A model generated the notes under the pieces. The model was not told where the DNA came from. It saw only the letters and a program-made list of their open reading frames with translations, and did not search any database. 64,000 nt of DNA, taken from contig NZ_CP108356.1 of the NCBI RefSeq assembly GCF_036237315.1, positions 3,716,501-3,780,500 on the forward strand, given 5' to 3'. The position numbers and the translations under genes are program-made. Within the stretch, counting starts at the first letter, position 1; the number at the start of each line of letters is the position of its first letter. Shown here piece after piece: positions 52,386 to 61,955 of the stretch. Source of the stretch: Streptomyces sp. NBC_01351 (GTDB taxonomy: Bacteria; Actinomycetota; Actinomycetes; Streptomycetales; Streptomycetaceae).

Positions 52386-52990
52386 CCGCGCACGGCCTCG
52401 ACGAAGGCCCGGATCAGCTCCGGGGACTTCACCCCGCGCTCCCGCTCCACCCCGCTGGACACGTCCACGCCCCACGCACCGGTGACCTCGATCGCCTCCC
52501 GCACGTTCGCGGGGGTCAGGCCGCCGGCCAGCAGCCACCGCCCCTCGGGCGCGGTGAAGTCCCCCGACCCCCAGTTCCAGGGCTTCCCGGAGCCGGGGTC
52601 GGGGGCGTCGAGCAGCAGCAGGTCCTCGCCGTACTCACCGCACCGCTTCACGTGCTCGGCGGTGGCGCGCAGCAGGGTGCGGCCCTCGGCGCGCAGCGCC
52701 GCGAAGTCCTCGGGTCCCTCCTCGCCGTGCAGCTGCACGCCCCGCACGCCACTCTCCTCGGTGAAGCGGCGCACGTCCTCGACCGACTGCCGGCGGAACA
52801 CCCCGACGGTCAGCACCCCGTCCGGCACCAGAGCGGCGAGCGCGCGCGCCGTGGCCGCGTCGACCGTACGAGGACTCCCGGGCGCGAAGACGAAGCCCAC
52901 GGCATCGGCCCCGGCCGCCACGGCCACCTCGACGTCCTGGGCGGTCCGCAGCCCGCAGATCTTGATGAACACGTCGCTCACGTCAGTCAT
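52382..52990 (-). CDS. trpF: Phosphoribosylanthranilate isomerase
   Basis: A 202-residue TIM barrel. Family motifs: IKICGLRTAQDVEVAVAAGA with the catalytic Cys, GVQLHGEE, the LLLDAPDPGSGKPWNW aspartate loop, LAGGLTPANV and VDVSSGVE. The enzyme acts in tryptophan biosynthesis. Most streptomycetes lack trpF because PriA does both the HisA and TrpF steps, so a stand-alone copy is noteworthy. No other trp gene is adjacent. ATG at 52990. Confidence 0.93.
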   Translation of the reverse strand: MTDVSDVFIKICGLRTAQDVEVAVAAGADAVGFVFAPGSPRTVDAATARALAALVPDGVLTVGVFRRQSVEDVRRFTEESGVRGVQLHGEEGPEDFAALRAEGRTLLRATAEHVKRCGEYGEDLLLLDAPDPGSGKPWNWGSGDFTAPEGRWLLAGGLTPANVREAIEVTGAWGVDVSSGVERERGVKSPELIRAFVEAVRG

Positions 52991-53161
52991 GCCAGAAGTC
53001 AACCATCCGAGCCCTCCCCGGCGGGTACGTCCCCCGGAGGGGGCAGTGATGGAAGACCGGGTCAGGCAGGGGCGTCAACGGCCAGTCCCGCTTCGCGGGC
53101 GGCGTCCAAGCGCTTCGATGCCGTGTCCACCCTGCCCCTGCTGCGCGGCCGTCCGAAACGC

Positions 53162-53198
53162 CCGAGGGCGGCACCCCCAGTGGGGGTGCCGCCCTCGG
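53162..53198. terminator. Terminator hairpin downstream of groEL2
   Basis: A near-perfect stem, CCGAGGGCGGCACCCCCA against TGGGGGTGCCGCCCTCGG, lies 49 bp beyond the groEL stop. The tip can relax to a CAGT loop. No U-tract. Confidence 0.85.
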
Positions 53199-53246
53199 AA
53201 CGTGGAGCGAACAGCCGATCAACCAAGGCCGGAGGCCTGCGGTCGA

Positions 53247-54995
<1,749 letters not shown>

Positions 54996-54998
54996 TCA

Positions 54999-55025
54999 GT
55001 AGCACTCTCAACCCGAGAGTGCTAA
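54999..55025. promoter_or_regulatory. CIRCE operator 1 (HrcA)
   Basis: GTAGCACTC-N9-GAGTGCTAA matches TTAGCACTC-N9-GAGTGCTAA with one mismatch. About 130 bp upstream of the groEL2 start. Confidence 0.93.
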
Positions 55026-55034
55026 CGCCAATGA

Positions 55035-55061
55035 TTAGCACTCGACCCCCACGAGTGCAAG
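55035..55061. promoter_or_regulatory. CIRCE operator 2 (HrcA)
   Basis: TTAGCACTC-N9-GAGTGCAAG has a perfect left arm and two changes in the right arm. It lies 9 bp from the first operator, so HrcA may bind both together. Confidence 0.85.
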
Positions 55062-55099
55062 CGGCTTGGGGCAACACCCATGCGGATGCCCGGGAACGC

Positions 55100-55141
55100 A
55101 CGAGGGGCCCGCATCCCGTGTCCGGGATGTGGGCCCCTCGT
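55100..55141. terminator. Terminator hairpin of the cold-shock gene
   Basis: A 19-bp stem with one wobble (ACGAGGGGCCCGCATCCCG and CGGGATGTGGGCCCCTCGT) around TGTC, between the cold-shock gene and groEL2 on the minus strand. It separates the two transcripts. Confidence 0.85.
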
Positions 55142-55212
55142 ATGTATGCGCGTACGCGGGTGCGCGCGTACGTGTCGCGTAGCGTCCGGTCGGTGGTCGA
55201 TCGCTCCGGGAC

Positions 55213-55419
55213 TCAGCCGAGTGCGAGCTTGACCATGTCCGCCTGCGGACCCTTCTGGCCCTGCGAGATCTCGAACTCGACCCGCTGACCCTCTTCAAGG
55301 GTGCGGTACCCGTCCATCTGGATGGCGCTGTAGTGGACGAACACATCCGCACCACCGTCGACCGCGATGAAGCCGTAGCCCTTCTCCGCGTTGAACCACT
55401 TGACGGTGCCCTGAGCCAT
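55213..55419 (-). CDS. CspA-family cold-shock protein
   Basis: A 68-residue single cold-shock domain. RNP1 KGYGFI and RNP2 VFVHYSAI are present, and the length is standard. It acts as an RNA chaperone and possibly transcription antiterminator. The minus-strand leader upstream is long and relatively AT-rich, as in thermoregulated csp mRNAs. ATG at 55419 with a GGGGAGTTAGGC region upstream. Confidence 0.96.
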   Translation of the reverse strand: MAQGTVKWFNAEKGYGFIAVDGGADVFVHYSAIQMDGYRTLEEGQRVEFEISQGQKGPQADMVKLALG

Positions 55420-55750
55420 GCCTAACTCCCCTATTACTGGCCCTTGCGCAGGAACGCACTTCGCGCTCCCGGGTCAGAACTTGCGCCGGAACGCGTCGAC
55501 CGAGGCTGAATGTATCCGCGCCTGTGCTGTCTGCAACAGGTCAATCCGACGAGAATTCTGGACAGCCAGATACATTGAAATGAAGTGAAAATTTGGCATA
55601 TTCCAGGGCAAGTCGGGCCTGACATGTCTCGCCAAAGCCCCATACCGCACTTGCACATTGACCCGATGTCGACCCTCACGCGACCCGTTCATATGCGGCG
55701 GGCAAGAACAGCGGAGGGGACTTCCCCAACTCTACCGCGCCCAATCAAGC
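55420..55750 (-). other. Probable long 5' leader of the cold-shock gene
   Basis: A 331-bp non-coding stretch. It includes an unusually AT-rich section (about 55545-55600, with TGAAATGAAGTGAAAATTTG). Open frames at 55434-55692 have no codon bias or good start and were dismissed. By analogy with csp genes it should contain a structured leader and the promoter. Confidence 0.5.
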
Positions 55751-55789
55751 AGAATTGCCCCCTCCGCTTTTAGCGGAGGGGGCAATTCT
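55751..55789. terminator. Terminator hairpin of the moaD/thrC transcript
   Basis: A perfect 17-bp stem, AGAATTGCCCCCTCCGC against GCGGAGGGGGCAATTCT, with loop TTTTA. It ends 35 bp downstream of the MoaD-like stop. The A/T flanks make it a classical terminator in either direction. Confidence 0.93.
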
Positions 55790-55824
55790 GTTTACGTGAG
55801 GCGTTCCGCGGTGTCGCGGAGGGG

Positions 55825-56103
55825 TCAGCAGCCGCCGGCGACGGCGGGGATGATCGAGACGCCCGCGCCGTCCGGCGTCACCGCGTCCAGGCCGCCCTCG
55901 AAGCGCACGTCGTCGTCGTTCACGTACACGTTCACGAAGCGACGGAGCTTGCCCTGGTCGTCCAGGACGCGCGCGGCGATGCCGGGGTGGTTCTGCTCCA
56001 GCGACTGGATGACCTCGGCCAGGGTCGCGCCCTCGGCCTTCACCTCGGCGGCGCCGCCGGTGTAGGTGCGCAGGATGGTGGGGATGCGGACGTTGACGCT
56101 CAT
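55825..56103 (-). CDS. MoaD/ThiS-family sulfur carrier protein
   Basis: A 92-residue beta-grasp ubiquitin-like protein. LAEVIQSLEQNHPGIAARVL and FVNVYVNDDDVRF are family-like. The C-terminus is AVAGGC: the usual diglycine is followed by one extra Cys, so a protease must expose Gly91 before thiocarboxylation. It resembles CysO of mycobacteria. It lies 36 bp after thrC on the same strand and shares its transcript. Confidence 0.9.
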   Translation of the reverse strand: MSVNVRIPTILRTYTGGAAEVKAEGATLAEVIQSLEQNHPGIAARVLDDQGKLRRFVNVYVNDDDVRFEGGLDAVTPDGAGVSIIPAVAGGC

Positions 56104-56139
56104 GGCGCTACTGCCTTTCCGGGTGCAGGGGGGTGATGG

Positions 56140-57429
56140 TCAGGCCAGGCCGGCGGCGCGGAACGCGTCCAGGCTCGGGCGGATGGTGGCGGTCTGGCCG
56201 CTGTCCGCGGCCACCGCCTCCAGGGTCTTGAGGCCGTCACCGGTGTTGAGGATCACGGTGGTCAGCGTCGGGTCGAGCTGCCCGTTCTCGATGAGCTTCT
56301 TCGTGACGCCGACGGTCACGCCGCCCGCGGTCTCGGCGAAGATGCCCTCGGTCTGCGCGAGGATCTTGATGGCCTCGACGACCTGCTCGTCGTTGACGTC
56401 CTCGACGAAACCGCCGGTGCGGCGGGCGATGTCGAGCACGTACGGGCCGTCCGCCGGGTTGCCGATCGCCAGGGACTTGGCGATGGTGTTCGGCTTCTGC
56501 GGGCGGACCACGTCGTGGCCGGCCTTGAAGGCGGTGGACACCGGGGAACAGCCCTCGGCCTGGGCGCCGAAGATCTTGTACGGCTTGTCCTCGACGAGGC
56601 CGAGCTTGACCAGCTCCTGCAGACCCTTGTCGATCTTCGTCAGCTGGGAGCCGGACGCGATCGGGATGACGATCTGGTCGGGCAGCTGCCAGCCGAGCTG
56701 CTCGCAGATCTCGTACGCCAGGGTCTTGGAGCCCTCGCCGTAGTACGGGCGCAGGTTGACGTTGACGAAGCCCCAGCCCTCGCCCAGCGGGTCGCCGATG
56801 AGCTCGGAGCAGAAGCGGTTGACGTCGTCGTAGTTGCCCTCGATGCCGACCAGGTCGCCACCGTAGACACCGGCCATGACGACCTTGCCCTGCTCCAGGT
56901 CGTGCGGGATGAACACGCAGGACCGGAAACCGGCGCGGGCGGCCGCGGCGCCGACGGCGCCGGCCAGGTTGCCGGTGGAGGAGCAGGAGAGGGTGGTGAA
57001 GCCGAACGCGCGGGCGGCCTCGACGGCGATGGCCACGACGCGGTCCTTGAAGGAGTGCGTCGGGTTGCCGGAGTCGTCCTTGACGTAGAGCTTGCCGGTG
57101 ACGCCGAGCTCCTTGGCCAGGTTGGCCGCGTCCACGAGCTTGGTGAAGCCGGGGTTCAGGCTGGGCTTGCCGGCCACGTCCGCGGGGACGGGCAGCAGCG
57201 GCGCGTAGCGCCAGATGTTGTTGGGGCCGGCCTCGATCGCTGCGCGCAGGGCTTCGGGGTCACCGGTGGGGAGGTCGTAGGCGACTTCCAGCGGTCCGAA
57301 ACACTCGACGCACGCGAAGATGGGGCCGAGCTCGAAGCGGGTACCGCACTCGCGGCACGAGAGGCCGGTGGCAGGTCCGAGGTCGACAGAATCAAGGTTG
57401 GCAGAGGTGGCGACAGTCTGTGCAGCCAT
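56140..57429 (-). CDS. thrC: Threonine synthase
   Basis: A 429-residue PLP enzyme converting O-phosphohomoserine to threonine. An N-terminal zinc-ribbon-like segment has CRECGTRF and CVECFG. The PLP lysine is in NPTHSFKDRV and the phosphate loop in SSTGNLAGAVGA. It resembles the long actinomycete form. ATG at 57429; an earlier in-frame ATG at 57477 lies in the riboswitch expression platform. A SAM riboswitch precedes it. The sulfur-carrier gene follows. Confidence 0.95.
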   Translation of the reverse strand: MAAQTVATSANLDSVDLGPATGLSCRECGTRFELGPIFACVECFGPLEVAYDLPTGDPEALRAAIEAGPNNIWRYAPLLPVPADVAGKPSLNPGFTKLVDAANLAKELGVTGKLYVKDDSGNPTHSFKDRVVAIAVEAARAFGFTTLSCSSTGNLAGAVGAAAARAGFRSCVFIPHDLEQGKVVMAGVYGGDLVGIEGNYDDVNRFCSELIGDPLGEGWGFVNVNLRPYYGEGSKTLAYEICEQLGWQLPDQIVIPIASGSQLTKIDKGLQELVKLGLVEDKPYKIFGAQAEGCSPVSTAFKAGHDVVRPQKPNTIAKSLAIGNPADGPYVLDIARRTGGFVEDVNDEQVVEAIKILAQTEGIFAETAGGVTVGVTKKLIENGQLDPTLTTVILNTGDGLKTLEAVAADSGQTATIRPSLDAFRAAGLA

Positions 57430-57477
57430 GATGGCGAGGCCCTTTCTCCTCATCTTCCCCATGGCGCACTTCGCCAT

Positions 57478-57606
57478 GAGACGGAATTGGCACCTTCCCT
57501 AGCCGGGGACCTCGCGGGGGTGCGTCGCCAAGACGCATCGCGAGAACCGACTGGAGGGTTGCCGGGGCTTCAACGGGCCGTGTCCCTCTGCCCCTCTGGA
57601 TGAGCG
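57478..57606 (-). ncRNA. SAM-I (S-box) riboswitch upstream of thrC
   Basis: On the minus strand the conserved core is present in order: CTCATCCAGAGGGGCAGAGG, the GGCCCGTTGAAGCCCCGGCA block followed by ACC, a variable stem GATGCGTC/GGCGACGC, and the 3' block GGTGCCAATTCC. These are the S-box hallmarks. Beyond it comes a 7-bp hairpin CATGGCG-AAGTG-CGCCATG, then GATGAGGAG. GATGAG could pair with the 5' CTCATC and hide the ribosome site, giving SAM-dependent repression. Confidence 0.93.
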
Positions 57607-57743
57607 GTATGGCACCGGCACACGCGCTCTGTGGCGCGCCGGTGCGTTTGTACGCGGGGACCCCCGGCATGCGGTGGTCCTGCGCGTTGTTCAAGACTGT
57701 AACCGAAGGCTTGGGCAGCTGAGACTGCTGTCCGAACCGCGAG

Positions 57744-58769
57744 ATGGATCACATATCGCACCATAACGCCGATACGCAGGGAGTGCTGAGGGTGCTGGAA
57801 GAGGTGGAGCGCTGGCTGGCAGACCGCTCCTGGTCAGCCGCCGACCGACCGCTCGACCAGCTGCTCGACCGGAAACGGGCGGCAGGGACCACGGTCAGCG
57901 TGGTGCTGCCCGCGCTCGACGAGGAGCCGACGGTCGGGGCGATCGTCGAGGTGATCAGGCGCGACCTGATCGAGGGGCTGCCGGTCCCGCTGGTCGACGA
58001 GCTGGTGGTAATCGACTCGGGCTCCAGTGACCGGACGGCCGAGGTCGCGGCGAAGGCCGGCGCCCGGGTGGTGCACCGCGACGAGGTGCTTCCGCGGATC
58101 CCGGCGCTGCCCGGCAAGGGCGAGGTGCTGTGGCGTTCGCTGCTGGCGACCACCGGGGACATCGTCTGCTTCGTCGACGCCGACCTGCGGGACTTCTCGG
58201 CCACCTTCGTGTCCGGGATCGTCGGCCCGCTGCTGACCGAGCCGGACGTGCAGTTCGTCAAGGCGATGTACGACCGCCCGCTCGGCGCGGAGGCCGGCAC
58301 GCCCGCGCCCGCCAAGGCCCACGGGCAGGGCGGCCGGGTCACCGAGCTCGTCGCCCGCCCCCTCCTCAACCTGCACTGGCCGCAGCTCGCCGGCTTCGTG
58401 CAGCCGCTGGGCGGCGAGTACGCGGTGCGCCGCTCCCTGCTGGAGCGGCTGCCGTTCCCCGTCGGGTACGGCGTCGAGCTGGGCCTGCTGGTGGACGCGC
58501 TGCACACGGTCGGACTGGACGCCCTGGCCCAGGTGGACGTGGGCGTGCGCCTGCACCGCCACCAGGACGAGCAGGCGCTGGGCCGGATGGCCGCGGCGAT
58601 CTACCGCACGGCCCTGGTGCGGCTCTCGCGCGGGCACCTTGTGCGGCCGGAGCTCACGCAGTTCGAGCGCGGGCCGGAGGGCTTCGTACCGCACACGTAC
58701 GCGGTGGACACCGAGGAGCGGCCGCCGATGCTCGGCGTCAAGGAGTACGCGTTGCGTCGCGTGGCGTAG
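57744..58769 (+). CDS. gpgS: Glucosyl-3-phosphoglycerate synthase
   Basis: A 341-residue GT81-type glycosyltransferase. It transfers glucose from a nucleotide sugar to 3-phosphoglycerate, toward glucosylglycerate or methylglucose polysaccharide. Visible are SVVLPALDEEPTVGAIVEVI, VIDSGSSDRT, the metal-binding DAD in FVDADLRD, and VQPLGGEYAVRRSLLERLPF. ATG at 57744; a GTG at about 57783 is an alternative. It diverges from thrC across the riboswitch region. Confidence 0.9.
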   Translation: MDHISHHNADTQGVLRVLEEVERWLADRSWSAADRPLDQLLDRKRAAGTTVSVVLPALDEEPTVGAIVEVIRRDLIEGLPVPLVDELVVIDSGSSDRTAEVAAKAGARVVHRDEVLPRIPALPGKGEVLWRSLLATTGDIVCFVDADLRDFSATFVSGIVGPLLTEPDVQFVKAMYDRPLGAEAGTPAPAKAHGQGGRVTELVARPLLNLHWPQLAGFVQPLGGEYAVRRSLLERLPFPVGYGVELGLLVDALHTVGLDALAQVDVGVRLHRHQDEQALGRMAAAIYRTALVRLSRGHLVRPELTQFERGPEGFVPHTYAVDTEERPPMLGVKEYALRRVA

Positions 58770-58935
58770 CCGCGAAACCCGCCCCGATCGGTCTAATTTC
58801 CCGCACGGGCGACGGGCCGGTGCGGGCGAGCGCGACGGCGTACGAGGGCGACCGGAACACCAAGGGCGACCAGTTCCGGGTGGGCGGCACGAACATCCCG
58901 AACCCGGCGGGCAGCCACGGACGGACGGGCAGCGC

Positions 58936-59022
58936 ATGTGGCTGCTGGCCTCCGCCGCCGCGGCGCTGACGGTCATGGGCGCAGTGGTCTTCGTCTCGGT
59001 CCGCCGTACGCGCGGGCACTGA
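58936..59022 (+). CDS. Possible 28-residue membrane peptide
   Basis: ATG 58936 starts a frame for MWLLASAAAALTVMGAVVFV ending RTRGH, one hydrophobic helix with a positively charged tail. GGACGGGCAGC precedes the ATG. It fills the gap between gpgS and otsA. Translation is uncertain. Confidence 0.35.
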   Translation: MWLLASAAAALTVMGAVVFVSVRRTRGH

Positions 59023-59058
59023 CGTTTGGGGAGACGCGGACCGGGCTAGGTTCGCCGC

Positions 59059-60516
59059 ATGGCTTCTCAGGTACTCGTCGCAGCGAACCGCGGTCCGCTC
59101 TCCTACGCCCTCGCCGCCGACGGCACGCTCAGTGCCCGGCGCGGCGGGGGCGGTCTCGTCTCCGGCCTCTCCGCGGCCCTCGCGGAGCAGCCGGAGGCGC
59201 TGTGGATCTGCGCGGCCCTGTCGGAGGCGGACCGGGAGGCGGTCCGGCGGGGGGTCTCGGAGCCTGGGGTCCGGATGCTGGACATCGATCCCACCATGTA
59301 CGACGACGCGTACAACGGCATCGCGAACTCGGTGCTGTGGTTCACCCACCACCACCTGTACGAGATCCCGCGCGAGCCGGTCTTCGACGCCGAGTTCAGG
59401 CGGCGGTGGGCCTCGTACGTGGAGTACAACCGCGCCTTCGCGGAAGCCCTGGCCGAAGAGGCCGCGGAGGGCGCGTGCGTCCTGGTGCAGGACTACCACC
59501 TGGCGCTGGTCCCCGGGCAGCTGCGCGAGCTGCGCCCGGACCTGCGCATCGGGCACTTCACGCACACGCCGTGGGCGTCGTACGAATTCCTGCGCATGCT
59601 GCCGGACGACATCCGCTCGGAGCTGGTGTGGGGGATGCTCGGGGCGGACCGGCTGGGCTTCCACACGTGGGCGTGGGCGCACACCTTCATGGGCTGCACC
59701 CACCTGGACGACTCCCGGGGCATCGCGCAGCCGAAGATGCCGGCCGGGGTGGAGCCGAAGCAGTCCCGCTACATCCAGAAGTCCCCGTGGAGCCCGGTAC
59801 GGCACAAGCGGACGGACGTGTCGGTCTACCCCCTGGGCGTGGACGCGGACGAGCTGCGGGCACTGGCCCACCGGCCGGAGGTCGACGACAAGCTGGCGCA
59901 GCTGCGCGCGGAGGTCGGCGACCTCAAGACCATCGTCCGGGTGGACCGCACCGAGCTGTCGAAGAACATCCTGCGGGGCCTGCTGGCCTACCGGGAGCTC
60001 CTCACCGTCCACCCCGAGTGGCGGGGGCGGGTGGTGCACCTGGCCTCCGCGTACCCGTCGCGGCAGGACCTGGAGGTGTACCGCGCGTACACGGCGTCGG
60101 TGGCGGAGCTGGCGGCCGACATCAACGCGGAGTTCGGCACGGCCGATTGGCAGCCGGTGCTGGTGTCGGTGAAGGACGACTTCGCGCGCTCGCTGGCGGC
60201 GTACCGGCTGGCGGACGTGGCGCTGGTGAATCCGGTGCGGGACGGGATGAACCTGGTCGCGAAGGAGATCCCGGTGGTGTCGGAGGCGGGGTGCGTGCTG
60301 GTGCTGTCTTCCGGTGCGGGGGCGTACCAGGAGCTGCGGGCGGATGCGCTGACGGTGAACCCGTACGACGTCACGGAGACGGCGGAGGCGTTGCACGCGG
60401 CCCTCTCCATGCCGGACGCGGAGCGCGCGGACCGCACGAAGCGCCTGGCCGCTGCCGCCACTGCGCTGCCGCCGGCCGCCTGGTTCGCCGCCCAACTGTC
60501 CGACCTCCGCGACTAG
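59059..60516 (+). CDS. otsA: Trehalose-6-phosphate synthase
   Basis: A 485-residue GT20 enzyme joining UDP- or GDP-glucose to glucose-6-phosphate. The N-terminal RGGGGLVSGL loop near residue 30, VQDYHLALVPGQLRELRPDL near 150, and the C-terminal VNPVRDGMNLVAKEI sugar-nucleotide site are diagnostic. The OtsB phosphatase gene is convergent at 60726, so trehalose is made from adjacent genes on opposite strands. ATG at 59059. Confidence 0.94.
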   Translation: MASQVLVAANRGPLSYALAADGTLSARRGGGGLVSGLSAALAEQPEALWICAALSEADREAVRRGVSEPGVRMLDIDPTMYDDAYNGIANSVLWFTHHHLYEIPREPVFDAEFRRRWASYVEYNRAFAEALAEEAAEGACVLVQDYHLALVPGQLRELRPDLRIGHFTHTPWASYEFLRMLPDDIRSELVWGMLGADRLGFHTWAWAHTFMGCTHLDDSRGIAQPKMPAGVEPKQSRYIQKSPWSPVRHKRTDVSVYPLGVDADELRALAHRPEVDDKLAQLRAEVGDLKTIVRVDRTELSKNILRGLLAYRELLTVHPEWRGRVVHLASAYPSRQDLEVYRAYTASVAELAADINAEFGTADWQPVLVSVKDDFARSLAAYRLADVALVNPVRDGMNLVAKEIPVVSEAGCVLVLSSGAGAYQELRADALTVNPYDVTETAEALHAALSMPDAERADRTKRLAAAATALPPAAWFAAQLSDLRD

Positions 60517-60539
60517 CCTGCGGCGCGGCTCGGCTCCCT

Positions 60540-60680
60540 GGGGCTCCGCCCCGTACCCCGCGCCTCAAACGCCGGAGGGGCTGGATTTGCCTGCTGCTGT
60601 CCGCCTGGCGCGGGGTCTGGGGCGGAGCCCCAGCAGCGGCGCCGCACCCTCGGGGTCCGGGGCGGAGTCCCGGGGAACGG
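60540..60680. repeat. Streptomyces 3'-end repeats between otsA and otsB
   Basis: GGGGCTCCGCCCC, CTCAAACGCCGG AGGGG (inverted core), GTCTGGGGCGGAGCCCCAGC and TCCGGGGCGGAGTCCCGGGG in series. They lie in the gap between convergent genes, probably ending both transcripts. Confidence 0.75.
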
Positions 60681-60725
60681 TGGAAGGGCGGGTAGGGGAC
60701 GGCTCCGCGCAGCGGGGCCGGCCCC

Positions 60726-61574
60726 TCAGCCGCGCAGCGCAGTGGCCAGGTCGGCCAGGAAGGCCGTGACCGCCCCCGGTCCGGGGAGGACCAGGTCCGC
60801 GCGGGAGGCCAGCTCCGGGACCTCCGCGGAGCCACTGGCCACCAGCAGCCCCGGCAGACCCTCCGCACGCCGCTTCTCCACCGCCGAGTACGCCGCCAGG
60901 TCCCCCAGGTCGTCCCCCGCGTACAGCACGGCCTCCGCGGACCGCTCCGTGAGGAACTCCGTCAGGGCGACGCCCTTGTCCATGCCCGGGGGCCGCAGTT
61001 CCAGGACCGCCCGCCCCGGCTCGACCATCAGCCCGTGCCGCGCCGCCAGCTCGGCCAGCGGCTCCCGCAGCGCCGCGAAGGCCGCCGCCGGGTTCTCCGC
61101 CCGCCGGGTGTGCACGGCCAGCGCCCGGCCCTTCTCCTCGATCCAGGTGCCCCGCCAGGCCCCGATGGAGTCGAGGAAGCCCGGCAGCTCGGCCCGTACC
61201 GCCGAAACCCCCGGGTGCTCGGCGGGGGCGTGGACGATCCCCGAGACGGCGTCCCACCGCTCGGCCCCGTAGTGGCCGAGGACGACGAGGTGCTCCAGCC
61301 CGGGGACCCCCGCGAAGCCCCCGTAGCGGACCGCGACCCCCGCCGGGCGGCCGGTGATGACGGCGACCGAGTCGACTTCGGGGGCGAGTGCGGAGAGGGC
61401 CGGGACGGCCCCGGGGTGGGCCCGGGCCTGGTCCGGGTCCGGGACGATGTCGGCGAGGGTGCCGTCGAAGTCGAGGGCGACCACGGAGCGGCGCGGTGCG
61501 CGGAGGAGGGCTTCGAGTCCCTCGCGTCCGGCTGCGGTGACGGGCATCGGCAGGTGGTGCGGATGGCTCCCCAT
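60726..61574 (-). CDS. otsB: Trehalose-6-phosphate phosphatase
   Basis: A 282-residue HAD-type phosphatase. Motif I is VVALDFDGTLAD (Asp35, Asp37), motif II VAVITGR, motif III lysine in GMDKGVAL and motif IV in YAGDDLGD. It removes phosphate from trehalose-6-phosphate made by the convergent OtsA. ATG at 61574; an internal ATG at residue 10 is also possible. Confidence 0.94.
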   Translation of the reverse strand: MGSHPHHLPMPVTAAGREGLEALLRAPRRSVVALDFDGTLADIVPDPDQARAHPGAVPALSALAPEVDSVAVITGRPAGVAVRYGGFAGVPGLEHLVVLGHYGAERWDAVSGIVHAPAEHPGVSAVRAELPGFLDSIGAWRGTWIEEKGRALAVHTRRAENPAAAFAALREPLAELAARHGLMVEPGRAVLELRPPGMDKGVALTEFLTERSAEAVLYAGDDLGDLAAYSAVEKRRAEGLPGLLVASGSAEVPELASRADLVLPGPGAVTAFLADLATALRG

Positions 61575-61625
61575 ACGGACGACCCTAACGGCCCAGCCGG
61601 GCGACGGCTACGGCGCGCGCATCCG

Positions 61626-61862
61626 TTACCGCCGGGCCCGCTGGGCTTCACGGATGCGCCGCAGCCGGTTCACCGTGCCCGGGGCGTGGGCGAGTGCGCG
61701 CGGGTCGTCCATGAGGGCGTTGAGCAGCTGGTAGTAGCGGACGGGGGTCATCCCCAGCCCTTCCCGTATGGCCCGCTCCTTGACCCCGGGCCCGGGCCAG
61801 GTGCGTGCCTCGTACGCGAGCACCGCGGCCTCGGTGGCCGTCAACTGCCCCTCGTCCGTCAT
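61626..61862 (-). CDS. DUF3263 family protein
   Basis: A 78-residue helical protein of the actinobacterial DUF3263 family. LTATEAAVLAYEARTWPGPG then VKERAIREGLGMTPVRYYQL is the family core, resembling a sigma-region-4-like helix-turn-helix. LNALMDDPRALAHAPGTVNR follows. Function unknown. It lies 51 bp upstream of otsB on the same strand. Confidence 0.92.
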   Translation of the reverse strand: MTDEGQLTATEAAVLAYEARTWPGPGVKERAIREGLGMTPVRYYQLLNALMDDPRALAHAPGTVNRLRRIREAQRARR

Positions 61863-61955
61863 ACCGCCAGATTAACGCCGCCCACCGACACCCGCCGTCG
61901 GCACCGCCCTCGACGCCGTCCTCGGCCCCGCCCTCGGCCGCCCTCGGCGCCGGGG

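Noticed and set aside
55434..55692. Two short minus-strand frames upstream of the cold-shock gene
   Set aside because: They lack third-position GC bias and a good ribosome site; the region fits a long csp leader better.
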